A stretch of 63,098 bases of DNA from DASZTU01 sp035547675 (lineage in GTDB: Bacteria > Pseudomonadota > Alphaproteobacteria > Rhizobiales > Devosiaceae), in the NCBI GenBank assembly GCA_035547675.1, contig DASZUI010000280.1:1-63098 (forward strand), in the 5' to 3' direction. Under the pieces are notes generated by a model that searched no databases, was not told the DNA's origin, and worked only from the letters and a program-made list of their open reading frames with translations. Shown here one piece after another: positions 1 to 8,165 of this stretch (position 1 is its first letter; each line of letters starts with the position of its first letter). The translations under genes were made by a program, and so were the position numbers.

Positions 1-926
1 GGAACGCGCACCGTGCTCAATTGCGGCGACAACAGCCGGGAGGCCGGCGCATCGTCGAAGCCCGCGACCGACACATCCTGGGGGACGTGCAATCCCCTCC
101 CCTTCACCGCTTCGTAGCAGCCGATCGCCATCTGGTCGCTGGCGCAGAAGATGGCTGTCGGCGGATCGGCCAGGTCCAGGAGCTCAAGGGTCTCGCGTTC
201 TCCACCCGCCATGCTCCACCCGCCATTGCGCTCGAGTCGCGGGTCATCGGCAATGCGGGCGTGCTTGAGCGCCCGGCGATAGCCCGCAAGCCGGTCTCGC
301 GCCGCCTCCATATGCGGGTCGCCGTTGATGATGGCGATGCGCCTGTGTCCGGCGGCGATGAGCGCCGAAACGGCGGCATGGGCGCCGGCCTCGTGTTCGG
401 GAATGATGAAGGGCACATTGGGATCGTCGGTGTAGCAATTGACCAGGACGACGGGCGTGGTCCGCAGCGCCTTGGGCAGCTTCAGCTTCTGGGTGAAGAA
501 GGATTGGTAGATCACGCCCACGAGCCGCTGCGACAGCAGCAGATCGATTCCGGCCCGCTCCAGAGCCTTGTCTCGCAGTACCGGCGTGACCGTGAGCACG
601 CAGCCATTTTCCCAGGCCTTGCGCCGCGCCGCTTCGATGGCATTGAGCGATAGCGGATTGGACGCGATGTCGTCGATGATGAGGCCAATGGTCTTGATCG
701 AGCCGCTGCCGACTGCCCTGCGCCGCCAGACCCGGTAGCCGAGTTCCTCGGCGGCCTTGCGGACGCGCTCGCGGGTGGCCTCGGATACGCGCACGCCGCC
801 GGTATTGTTGAGCGCCATCGAGACGCTCGACTGCGAGACCCCGGCATGGGCGGCGACATCCACCATCGTCGGGCCCCGCCGCCTACCCTGCCTATGCTGT
901 TCCACCACGCCATGCTCCACGGCCAT
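1..926 (-). CDS. LacI-family transcriptional regulator (3' end outside the window)
   Basis: DNA-binding repressor or activator of the LacI/GalR family. The reading frame runs from an ATG at 926 down to the left edge with no stop, so about 308 residues are visible and roughly 30 are missing. The N-terminal helix-turn-helix (residues 21-41, MVDVAAHAGVSQSSVSMAL) has the family pattern. A periplasmic-binding-protein-like sensor fold follows, with recognisable blocks such as GHRRIAIINGDP and VSVAGFDDAPASRLL. The gene is divergent from the sugar ABC operon at 1074, which it probably controls. The longer antisense frames over this stretch have no family features. The first 20 residues are poorly conserved in type, so the true start could be slightly later. 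Confidence 0.9.
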   Translation of the reverse strand, partial: MAVEHGVVEQHRQGRRRGPTMVDVAAHAGVSQSSVSMALNNTGGVRVSEATRERVRKAAEELGYRVWRRRAVGSGSIKTIGLIIDDIASNPLSLNAIEAARRKAWENGCVLTVTPVLRDKALERAGIDLLLSQRLVGVIYQSFFTQKLKLPKALRTTPVVLVNCYTDDPNVPFIIPEHEAGAHAAVSALIAAGHRRIAIINGDPHMEAARDRLAGYRRALKHARIADDPRLERNGGWSMAGGERETLELLDLADPPTAIFCASDQMAIGCYEAVKGRGLHVPQDVSVAGFDDAPASRLLSPQLSTVRV

Positions 927-1006
927 TGCCCCACCGGCCGTCCTGCCCTGCACTAGCTTGGCGCTGCCCGATGGCACAAGCCTCGCGTGAAATTCTGCGC
1001 GGACGA

Positions 1007-1023
1007 GTCCAGGGACGCTGGAC
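1007..1023. promoter_or_regulatory. Candidate operator palindrome in the lacI / sugar ABC divergent region
   Basis: GTCCAG-GGACG-CTGGAC is a perfect 6-bp inverted repeat with a 5-bp centre, 50 bp upstream of the binding-protein gene and 80 bp from the lacI start. It does not match the common TGGAAAGCGCTTTCCA-type LacI operator. It may be the binding site of the adjacent LacI protein, or only a small hairpin in the leader. A good ribosome binding site (GGGGAGGA) precedes the ATG at 1074. Confidence 0.3.
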
Positions 1024-1073
1024 AAGGTCATAAATAACCCGCTAGGCTTCACCTCAAAAGAGGGGAGGACAAG

Positions 1074-2498
1074 ATGAACAATCCTATGGATCGGGGTGCC
1101 GTCAGCCGCCGCACCGTGCTCGCCGGCATGGCCGCTGCAGCGGCGGCCGGCACGTTGCCGGGCCGCTCGCTGGCGCAGGACGCGCCGACCTTGCAGTGGT
1201 GGGATCATTTCCAGCCCATCGCGCCGCTTTTCGAGGAGGAGTGGAAGACCGACACCGCAGTGACGGTGAAGCATCAGGTGATGAACCCGTCGGACATGAT
1301 GCAGTCGCTGCAGCTCGCTTTCCGAAGCCAGCAGATGCCGGACGTCTTCTCGGTGCCGGCACCCCTGGCGGTGGTGGACCAGGTGGCAGGCGCCGGCTGG
1401 TTTGGGCCCCCCGAGGGCGGCTTTACCCTCGACAAGCCCTTCCAGAAGGAAGCGCTGTTCGAGGGGCTCACCAATTTCGGCGGCAAGGTCTATTCGTTTC
1501 CGCTCTTCACGTTCCGCTGGCACTCGACCTCGCTCTGGTACGACAAGGCCAAGGTCGAAAGGGCCGGGATCGACCCCGCCAAGGGACCGCAGGGCTGGGA
1601 CGACATCCGCAAGGTCGCCAAATCCGCGACCACCGGGGGTGCCTACGGGCTGCTGCTGCCCCTACAGTTCACCGACCGCATGCAGGCGCATCTCAACGAT
1701 CTCGCCCAAATGGCGGGCGCCGCGGGCCCGATCGACTGGAAGACCGGTAAATACGACTATGCCAGCGAGCATTATGTCGAGACACTGAAAATGCTGCTGA
1801 GCCTGCAGAAGGACGGCACGCTTCACCCGGCGTCCTCCTCCATGGACGCGCGGCAGGGCCGTATCCGCTGGGCGGCGGGCGAAGCGGCGATGTTCTTCGA
1901 CGGCCCCTGGAATTCCGGCGTGATGGCCGGCGGCATGAAGGACGCGCTCGCCAAGACCTGGGTCACCCCGACGCCGATCACCAGCGACAACGGCCACGTC
2001 CATGCCGGGCCGCTGCCGGGCACCTTCTGGATTTCGGCCCAGTCCAAATTGAACAAGCAGGCGACCGAACTGCTCAACCTGTTCACCACCGACGAGTTCT
2101 ACATCAAGCTCGCCGAGCGCATGGACCAGCCCCCGCTCAGCCTCGACGCGGTGGCGCAGGCCAATGTGGACCCGACCTACAAAGCGGTCATCGCCAGCTA
2201 CAAGGACAGCGTCCGGCTTGCCCCGGAACCCGTGATCCGCAACCCCGATATCGGCAAGGTCTATGCCGAAATGCGCACCATCGATCCATCGCTCGGGGCC
2301 ATCATCCAGGGCGCATTCTCGGGCGCCTTCGACGACCCGGGCCCGGTGCTGCAGCAATATTCCGACCAGATGAGCGCCGAGCGCGACCGCGCCATCGGCG
2401 TGATCAATTCCAAGGGCGGCAAGGTATCGGTCGACGACTGGGTCTTCGACAACTGGTCGCCGGACAAGGATTTCACGCCCGATCTCTACAAGCGCTGA
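1074..2498 (+). CDS. Extracellular sugar-binding protein of a CUT1-type ABC importer
   Basis: Periplasmic solute-binding protein (family 1, 474 residues) that delivers a sugar or oligosaccharide to the two permeases encoded directly downstream. The N-terminus carries a twin-arginine motif (SRRTVLAG, residues 11-18), an alanine-rich hydrophobic stretch and a likely cleavage after SLA (residue 34), so export by the Tat route is probable. The mature part begins with the LQWWDHF type of strand usual for these proteins. The gene is preceded by a strong GGGGAGGA ribosome binding site and is first in an operon with two permeases and a sulfatase. The linked sulfatase suggests a sulfated sugar as ligand; this is inference. 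Confidence 0.9.
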   Translation: MNNPMDRGAVSRRTVLAGMAAAAAAGTLPGRSLAQDAPTLQWWDHFQPIAPLFEEEWKTDTAVTVKHQVMNPSDMMQSLQLAFRSQQMPDVFSVPAPLAVVDQVAGAGWFGPPEGGFTLDKPFQKEALFEGLTNFGGKVYSFPLFTFRWHSTSLWYDKAKVERAGIDPAKGPQGWDDIRKVAKSATTGGAYGLLLPLQFTDRMQAHLNDLAQMAGAAGPIDWKTGKYDYASEHYVETLKMLLSLQKDGTLHPASSSMDARQGRIRWAAGEAAMFFDGPWNSGVMAGGMKDALAKTWVTPTPITSDNGHVHAGPLPGTFWISAQSKLNKQATELLNLFTTDEFYIKLAERMDQPPLSLDAVAQANVDPTYKAVIASYKDSVRLAPEPVIRNPDIGKVYAEMRTIDPSLGAIIQGAFSGAFDDPGPVLQQYSDQMSAERDRAIGVINSKGGKVSVDDWVFDNWSPDKDFTPDLYKR

Positions 2499-2514
2499 CC
2501 TGACGGGTCTTGCG

Positions 2515-3450
2515 ATGACTGCTGCGGTCGCGGCCAAGCGCCAGCCCACTTTTGCCCAGCGATTATGGGGCGACCGCTGGGTCTATCTCTTCATGTTGCC
2601 GACGGTGCTGTTGGTCGCGACCTATACGCTCTGGCCCATGCTGGCCAGCATCTGGTTTTCCCTGCTCGACTGGAGCGGGTTCGAGCAGTCCGGCAGCTTC
2701 ATCGGCCTGGGCAATTACGCCGAGCTGCTCCACAACCGGCTATTCTGGAACGCCTTCGCCAACACGCTGATCTTCATGGTCGTGGCTGTGCCGATCAGGG
2801 TCGGGCTGGCCCTGTTCCTTGCGCTTGTCCTCAATGCCGGCCTGCCGTTTTCGCGCGCGTTCCGCACCGCGATATTCCTGCCCGTCGTGACCACGGCGGC
2901 CATTCTCGGCGTGGTGATGCGGTTCGTGCTCGATCCGGCCAGCGGCCCGCTCAACGAGGCGCTGCTGGGACTGCACCTCATCGACCAGCCGATCAATTTC
3001 CTCGGCCGCGCCGGCCTGGCGCTCTACAGCGCCATCGGCGTCTGGGTGTGGAAATGGACCGGCATTACCGTCATCTACTGGACGGCGGCCCTGCAGACCA
3101 TTCCGGCCGATCTTTATGACGCGGCCCGGATCGACGGGGCCGATCGCTGGCAGCGCTTCGTGCATGTCACGCTGCCGCTCCTCACGCCTTTCACCATCAT
3201 CATCACCCTGATCACGGTCGTCGAGGCGACCAATGTGTTCGACCTCATGCTCACCCTGACCAATGGCGGTCCGTTCTATTCCTCCGAGGTCATCGACATC
3301 TTCGTGTACCGCAATGCCTTCGCCGCCAACGTGCCGCGGCTCGGCTATGCTTCGGCGGCCGCGCTGTTCTTCGGCGTCTGCGTCATGGTGCTGGCGGCCC
3401 TGCAGATGGCAATCGTTGCGCGCATGCGCCGCAGGACGGTGGAGCAGTGA
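2515..3450 (+). CDS. Sugar ABC transporter permease (MalF-like)
   Basis: Inner-membrane permease of a carbohydrate importer, 311 residues, with about six hydrophobic segments beginning at residue 22. The cytoplasmic EAA loop that docks the ATPase is at residues 201-221 (YDAARIDGADRWQRF, then a TLP). It follows the binding-protein gene by 16 bases and its stop overlaps the start of the next permease (GTGA). No ATPase gene is present in this operon inside the window, so the complex probably uses a shared MsmX/UgpC-type ATPase encoded elsewhere, or one left of the visible edge. Confidence 0.92.
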   Translation: MTAAVAAKRQPTFAQRLWGDRWVYLFMLPTVLLVATYTLWPMLASIWFSLLDWSGFEQSGSFIGLGNYAELLHNRLFWNAFANTLIFMVVAVPIRVGLALFLALVLNAGLPFSRAFRTAIFLPVVTTAAILGVVMRFVLDPASGPLNEALLGLHLIDQPINFLGRAGLALYSAIGVWVWKWTGITVIYWTAALQTIPADLYDAARIDGADRWQRFVHVTLPLLTPFTIIITLITVVEATNVFDLMLTLTNGGPFYSSEVIDIFVYRNAFAANVPRLGYASAAALFFGVCVMVLAALQMAIVARMRRRTVEQ

Positions 3451-4298
3451 CCCCGATCGCCCCTTCGCGCCAAGGCCGGCGCCTCTGGACGTGGTTGTCG
3501 GTGCTGCTGCTGACCGTGCTCTGCCTTGTCTGGATTTATCCGTTCCTGTGGCTGGTCTCGGCGTCGTTGAAAGGCCCGCTCGAGATATTCTCGAAGGGCC
3601 TCAACCTGATCCCCGACGCGCTGCTCTGGGACAATTATGCCCGCGCCTGGGCTGCGGCGGGCTTTTCGACCTATATGCTCAACACGGTCGTCATCACCTG
3701 CGCAACGGTGGTGCTGGTCGTCTTTCATACCTCCCTGACCGGGTATGTGCTCGGCCGCTATGATTTCATCGGGCGCAAGGTCGTGATCGCGATCCTGGTG
3801 GCGACCTTCATCATTCCTGCCGGTTTCGCCATCATTCCCATCGTCGACCTCACCCGAGCCCTCGGCCTGCTGAACTCGCGCTGGGGCATCGTGCTTGCAT
3901 TGGCCGGCAGCGGCAACGCCGCCGCCATCCTGCTCTATGCCGGCTTTTTCGGGCAATTGCCGCGCGAACTCGCCGAGGCGGCGACCGTCGACGGAGCGGG
4001 CTTCTTCACCATCTTCTTCCGCATCATGCTGCCGCTTGCCGGGCCCGTGACCGCAACCGTTTCGGTGCTCACCTTCCTTGCGGCATGGAACAGCTTCCTC
4101 GTGCCGCTGGTGCTCACCTTCGGCGCGCCGAGCCAGCGCACGCTTGCCGTGGGCATGCTCGCCTTCGTGGGAACCAACGAGACCGACTGGCCCGGCATGG
4201 CCGCCGCGGCGACGCTCTCGCTGGTGCCGGTCGTCGCATTCTTCTTCATCGTCCAGCGCTTCTTCGTCGAAGGGGTCGCCGGGGCGATCAAAGCCTGA
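3447..4298 (+). CDS. Sugar ABC transporter permease (MalG-like)
   Basis: Second inner-membrane permease of the importer, 283 residues, starting at a GTG that overlaps the stop of the MalF-like gene by four bases, which indicates translational coupling. It has six predicted membrane segments. The EAA loop is near residues 174-195 (ELAEAATVDGAGFFTIFFRI). The short cytoplasmic N-terminus and the C-terminal VQRFFVEGVAGAIKA are characteristic of MalG-type subunits. It pairs with the preceding permease and the Tat-exported binding protein. Confidence 0.92.
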   Translation: MTPIAPSRQGRRLWTWLSVLLLTVLCLVWIYPFLWLVSASLKGPLEIFSKGLNLIPDALLWDNYARAWAAAGFSTYMLNTVVITCATVVLVVFHTSLTGYVLGRYDFIGRKVVIAILVATFIIPAGFAIIPIVDLTRALGLLNSRWGIVLALAGSGNAAAILLYAGFFGQLPRELAEAATVDGAGFFTIFFRIMLPLAGPVTATVSVLTFLAAWNSFLVPLVLTFGAPSQRTLAVGMLAFVGTNETDWPGMAAAATLSLVPVVAFFFIVQRFFVEGVAGAIKA

Positions 4299-4309
4299 CG
4301 GGACACACA

Positions 4310-5776
4310 ATGCCGCAAAAGCCCAATATTCTCTGGATCTGTACCGACCAGCAGCGCTGGGACACGCTGGGCTGCTACGGCAATGCCCAGGTGCGCTCGC
4401 CCAATATCGACCGGCTGGCCAGCGAAGGGGTGCTGTTCGAGAACGCATTCTCGCAAAGCCCGGTCTGTACGCCGAGCCGTGCGAGCTTTCTCACCGGCCG
4501 GTATCCCCGAACGACCCGCACGCGGCAGAACGGGCAGGACATTCCGGCCGACGAAAGGCTGATCAGCCGCATCCTCGCCGACAATGGCTATACCTGCGGG
4601 CTTTCGGGCAAACTGCACCTGTCTGCTTGCCATCCAAGCGTCGCGCCCGACCATGAACGGCGCATCGACGACGGCTATGCCGAATTTCACTGGTCTCATC
4701 ATCCGGCGGTGGCGCTGAGCCCCACCCAGAAGGGCAACAACTGGCCGACCAACGAATATAATCTCTGGCTCAGGGAACGCGGCCGGGCCTACGGCACGAC
4801 CCCGGTCGGAAATTCGCGCTATGTCAGCTTCGGCGTACCGGAAGAGGACCACCAGACGACCTGGTGCGCACAGAAGGCCATCACCTTCATCGAGGCGCAT
4901 GAAGGCGTCGAGCGCCCCTGGATGTTCTCCGTCAACATCTTCGATCCCCACCACCCCTTCGAGCCGCCCCGCGAATATCTGCAGCCCTATCTCGACCGGC
5001 TCAACGAAATTCCATTGCCGCACCACGCCCCCGGCGAGCTCGAAACCAAGACGACAGTGCAGCGCATCGACCACGAAGGCGCCTATGGCGGACATGCCGG
5101 CTTCAAATGGGACGAGATGACCGAGCGCGACCACCGCATGGTCCGGGCGGCCTATTGGGCGATGTGCGACCTCATCGACGCGCAGGTCGGCCGCATGCTG
5201 GAGGCGCTCGAACGCACCGGCCAGAGAGAGAACACCATCGTGATCTTCATGTCGGACCATGGTGAACTGCTCGGCGACCACGGCATCTATCTCAAGGGCC
5301 CCTATTTCTACGAGGAGGCGATCCATGTGCCGCTGGTCATGTCCGGGCCTGGCTTCGCCCGCGGCAAGCGCGCACGCGGTCAGGTAGAGCTGGTCGACAT
5401 CGCCCCTACGCTGCTGGAAGCGGCGGGGCTTGCCCGCGAGCCCGGCATGCAGGGGCAATCCTTCCTGGCAACGCTCACGGGGAACGAAGACGCCGGGCGC
5501 CCCGACATCTATTGCGAGTACTACAACGCGATGCCTTGGCATCCCAAAGACGTGAACCCGCAGATGACCATGCTGCGAACGGAGCGCTACAAGCTGGCGC
5601 TGTCGCACTCGAACGAGGATGCCGAACTCTACGACCTCGAAGCCGATCCGCAGGAAATGAACAATCTCTGGCACCGGGCCGATTTGCAGGCGACGAAATT
5701 CGACCTCATGCGCCGGCTGATCGACCGGATGGCGTGGACGGTCGATCCGCTGCCGGTGCGACGTGCCGACTATTAG
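4310..5776 (+). CDS. Type I sulfatase, cytoplasmic
   Basis: Sulfate-ester hydrolase of the formylglycine-dependent S1 family, 488 residues from the ATG at 4310 (the open frame continues upstream without family features). The active-site signature C-T-P-S-R-A starts at Cys53, which must be converted to formylglycine. Metal-ligand regions are visible at the N-terminus (ICTDQQR) and at SDHGELLGDHG. There is no signal peptide, so it should act in the cytoplasm on a substrate imported by the preceding ABC system. The gene lies 11 bases behind the permease. Its TAG stop codon is also the first three bases of a palindromic repeat. The exact substrate cannot be read from sequence. Confidence 0.9.
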   Translation: MPQKPNILWICTDQQRWDTLGCYGNAQVRSPNIDRLASEGVLFENAFSQSPVCTPSRASFLTGRYPRTTRTRQNGQDIPADERLISRILADNGYTCGLSGKLHLSACHPSVAPDHERRIDDGYAEFHWSHHPAVALSPTQKGNNWPTNEYNLWLRERGRAYGTTPVGNSRYVSFGVPEEDHQTTWCAQKAITFIEAHEGVERPWMFSVNIFDPHHPFEPPREYLQPYLDRLNEIPLPHHAPGELETKTTVQRIDHEGAYGGHAGFKWDEMTERDHRMVRAAYWAMCDLIDAQVGRMLEALERTGQRENTIVIFMSDHGELLGDHGIYLKGPYFYEEAIHVPLVMSGPGFARGKRARGQVELVDIAPTLLEAAGLAREPGMQGQSFLATLTGNEDAGRPDIYCEYYNAMPWHPKDVNPQMTMLRTERYKLALSHSNEDAELYDLEADPQEMNNLWHRADLQATKFDLMRRLIDRMAWTVDPLPVRRADY

Positions 5777-5862
5777 AGCGTTTTCAGGAAAAGTGGTTCC
5801 ACTTTTCCGGTTCGAAAGCGCGGCAACTCAATAACCTCGAGCTCACGTTCCGATTCCATCAG
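5774..5862. repeat. TAGAGCGTTTTC palindromic repeat, copy 1 (right end lost)
   Basis: Starts TAGAGCGTTTTCAGG and contains a perfect 10-bp stem (GGAAAAGTGG-TT-CCACTTTTCC), then a region ending GAGCTCACGTTCC. It matches the element at 33291 along most of its length but lacks the AACGTGAAATGCTCTAG right end. It fills the gap between convergent genes. Its first three bases are the sulfatase TAG stop, and TCA within it (5843-5845) is the TGA stop of the GntR gene. The hairpin could serve as a transcription terminator for either side. Confidence 0.75.
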
Positions 5863-6613
5863 GGCGCGCGATCGAGCCCAGGATATCGGCAAGCCGTTTG
5901 GGCTCGGCGGGACGGTCGGAGAGATCGAGGCCGGAGAGCAGATCGACCAGATGGCTGGTCATCAGCTCGGTTGCATCCTTGGGGCTGTTCTTGGCGATGG
6001 CATCAACCAGGGCCGCGTGCGCATGGCTCTCGCAGATGGTATCCCGGCGGCGCCAGTAGAGCGCGATGATCAGCGACGATCGCGAGCACAACCCGCGCAC
6101 GAAGTCGGTCAGGATCGACTGGCCAGCGATCTCGGCGATGGCGACGTGGAAGCGGCCGGAGAGCACCACCGCCTCGCCGTCGCGGCCGTCATGCATGGCC
6201 CGGTGCTCGTCCTCGAGATGCCGCCGCAGCAGCCCGATATCGGCCGGCTTCGCGACTTCGGCGGCGAGGCCGGCGACCTTCGGCTCGATCAGCGCCCGCG
6301 CCTCGAAGACTTCGCGTGCCTCGAGCTTTGTCGGTTTGGCGACAAAGGCGCCTCGGTTGGGCTCGAGATTGACCAGTCGGTCATGCGCCAGCGCCTGCAG
6401 CGCCGAACGGACAATGGTGCGGCTCACCGAATAGATGTCGCCGAGCTCGTCCTCGGGCAGCTTTGTCCCCGGCGCCAGCGCATGGCTCAGGATGGCGTCG
6501 CGCAGGCCGAGATAGACCGCCGACCAGCGGACCGGCGGCCGCTTGCCGGGCTCCACCGCGAGGGCGAGCCCGACATCCGACGGCTTGGGCGGTAGGGCGT
6601 TTTGGGAGCTCAT
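5843..6613 (-). CDS. GntR/FadR-family (FCD domain) transcriptional regulator
   Basis: 256-residue regulator with a winged helix at residues 33-95 (APGTKLPEDELGDIYSVSRT, then a conserved LVNLEPNRGAFVA) and an all-helical FCD ligand domain at about 100-235. The ATG at 6613 (MSSQNALPP) is chosen over an upstream TTG at 6652 that would add 13 atypical residues. It is divergent from the Liv-type importer at 6895 and probably controls it, with ligand linked to the imported compound. Its last residues and stop codon lie inside the palindromic repeat copy 1, so the C-terminus has been rewritten by the repeat. Confidence 0.9.
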   Translation of the reverse strand: MSSQNALPPKPSDVGLALAVEPGKRPPVRWSAVYLGLRDAILSHALAPGTKLPEDELGDIYSVSRTIVRSALQALAHDRLVNLEPNRGAFVAKPTKLEAREVFEARALIEPKVAGLAAEVAKPADIGLLRRHLEDEHRAMHDGRDGEAVVLSGRFHVAIAEIAGQSILTDFVRGLCSRSSLIIALYWRRRDTICESHAHAALVDAIAKNSPKDATELMTSHLVDLLSGLDLSDRPAEPKRLADILGSIARPDGIGT

Positions 6614-6657
6614 GGGCGGCCTAGAGATAACCGAGAGAACCGCAATGTCCAACGCAT

Positions 6658-6669
6658 TTTTGTATACAT
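6658..6669. promoter_or_regulatory. Candidate GntR operator (GTATAC core), proximal to gntR
   Basis: TTTTGTATACAT with the symmetric core TGTATACA at 6661-6668, 45 bp upstream of the GntR start. A second GTATACA site lies at 6806. FCD-type GntR proteins commonly bind short palindromes of the TNGTATACNA kind, so the pair fits autoregulation plus control of the divergent importer. No footprint can be inferred from sequence alone. Confidence 0.45.
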
Positions 6670-6802
6670 GATGCGGCGACCCCGCTATCCCTCACACTGG
6701 CGCCATCAGGTATCGATCAGCAAGCTCATTTGCAAAAGCGCCCGAAAATCAGGCCGGATGCCCGCATTTTGTGCACGAAAAGCTGAAACATTGCGCACGA
6801 AT

Positions 6803-6814
6803 ATCGTATACAAT
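6803..6814. promoter_or_regulatory. Candidate GntR operator (GTATAC core), proximal to the Liv operon
   Basis: ATCGTATACAAT, nearly palindromic over 12 bp, lies 81 bp upstream of the binding-protein start. A TTGACT hexamer resembling a -35 element starts three bases after it (6817-6822), so a protein bound here would interfere with RNA polymerase. It shares GTATACA with the site at 6662. Confidence 0.45.
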
Positions 6815-6894
6815 TCTTGACTCACTTCTTGCGCCGGGATTAGCTCGTCTCGCGAGTTACGGAAGCCGAGACCATCGTTTCAGGGAGACGACAT

Positions 6895-8091
6895 ATGGCT
6901 ACCCGACGTTCAACACTGACTTTCCTGGGCGCAGCATCGGCGATCGCCATTACTGTCGCGCTCGCCCTCCCCAGCTTTGCCAACGAGACACTGAAGATCG
7001 GCTTCGTCGGCGTCACCAGCGGCCCTGATGCAGCCTGGGGCACCTCCAATGTCCGCTCGATGCAGACGCTTGCCGACCTCTGGAATGCGGCCGGCGGCGT
7101 GAAGATCGGCGACAAGACCTACGACATCGACATCGTGACCTTCGACGACCAGGCCGACCCCAAGGTCGCCATCCAGGGCATGGAGAAGATGGGGACCGAG
7201 GGCATCCATTATGTCGTGGGGCCCAATGTCGACGATACCGCCGCGGCGGTGCGTCCGCCGGCCGAGAAGTATGGGATCATGTACTTCCCCTACTCCTTCC
7301 CGAAGACGCTCTACACCAAGCCGGCCGAAAACGCAGTGCTGGGCATGGTCGCCAATTACCAGTCGGGCCCGGCGATCTACAAATATCTGATGGACAAGAA
7401 GGGCGTGAAGTCGATCGCCTTCGTTGCCGCCAATGAATCCGATGCGCTCAGCCAGCGCGACAGCGGCTCCGCCGCCGCCAAGGCGCTGGGGCTCAAGGTG
7501 CTGGCCGACAAGGACACTTATCCCAGCGACACCACTGACTTCGCGCCCGTTGTTGCGCCAATCGTGGCGCTGAAGCCGGACCTGCTGGTGCTCTCCGGCG
7601 TTGCGCCGGCCACCGCGCCGCTCCTCATCCGCGCCGCCCGCGAGGCCGGCTATACGGGCCTGCTGTCGACCGAGACCTCGCAGGACGCCAACGTCCTTAA
7701 GGAAGGCGCGGGTGACCTCGCCAATGGCTTCATCTCCGTGGGCGGCGCCTCGACGCCCGAGATCGCCTCCGACCAGATGAAGGCCTTCGTCGCCGCCTAC
7801 ACCAAGAAGTTCGGCGAATACAACGACGAGTCCAACACCAAGGTCTATGCGCTCGAATACATCATCGACACGCTCAAGGCCGACCCGAAGGCGATCGACG
7901 ACATCGCGGAGTTCCAGAAGGCGATGGATACGTTCTCGGCGCCCAATCCCTACCTCAAGGACCCCAACGCCAAGCTGACTTATGTCGGCACGACCTCGTT
8001 CGGCCAGAAACGCCAGCTCTCGGTGCCGATGGTCGTCGACGAGTACCAGGACGGCGCCTTCAAGACGCTGTTCGTCGGCACGGTCGACTGA
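6895..8091 (+). CDS. Branched-chain-amino-acid-type ABC substrate-binding protein
   Basis: Periplasmic binding protein of the Leu/Ile/Val family (Peripla_BP_6), 398 residues. The N-terminus is a signal peptide with a TRRSTLTFLG start and likely cleavage after SFA (residue 29). The mature chain begins ETLKIGFVGVTSGPDAAWG, typical of the fold. It leads a complete operon of two permeases, two ATPases and a racemase-family protein. Family members carry amino acids, amides, urea, aromatic acids and other small molecules, so the ligand is not settled. The racemase at the operon end suggests an amino-acid or hydantoin-like compound. Confidence 0.92.
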   Translation: MATRRSTLTFLGAASAIAITVALALPSFANETLKIGFVGVTSGPDAAWGTSNVRSMQTLADLWNAAGGVKIGDKTYDIDIVTFDDQADPKVAIQGMEKMGTEGIHYVVGPNVDDTAAAVRPPAEKYGIMYFPYSFPKTLYTKPAENAVLGMVANYQSGPAIYKYLMDKKGVKSIAFVAANESDALSQRDSGSAAAKALGLKVLADKDTYPSDTTDFAPVVAPIVALKPDLLVLSGVAPATAPLLIRAAREAGYTGLLSTETSQDANVLKEGAGDLANGFISVGGASTPEIASDQMKAFVAAYTKKFGEYNDESNTKVYALEYIIDTLKADPKAIDDIAEFQKAMDTFSAPNPYLKDPNAKLTYVGTTSFGQKRQLSVPMVVDEYQDGAFKTLFVGTVD

Positions 8092-8165
8092 CCGGGTCCT
8101 CAGCCAGCACCTGCCGGAGCCGGGCCATCGCCCCGGCTCCGCGCGCCTGACGGTTCAGGGAAAAC

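Noticed and set aside
3345..5674. Long minus-strand frames opposite the MalG-like permease and sulfatase
   Set aside because: The sense strand has permease and sulfatase motifs; the antisense frames match no family and lack ribosome binding sites.
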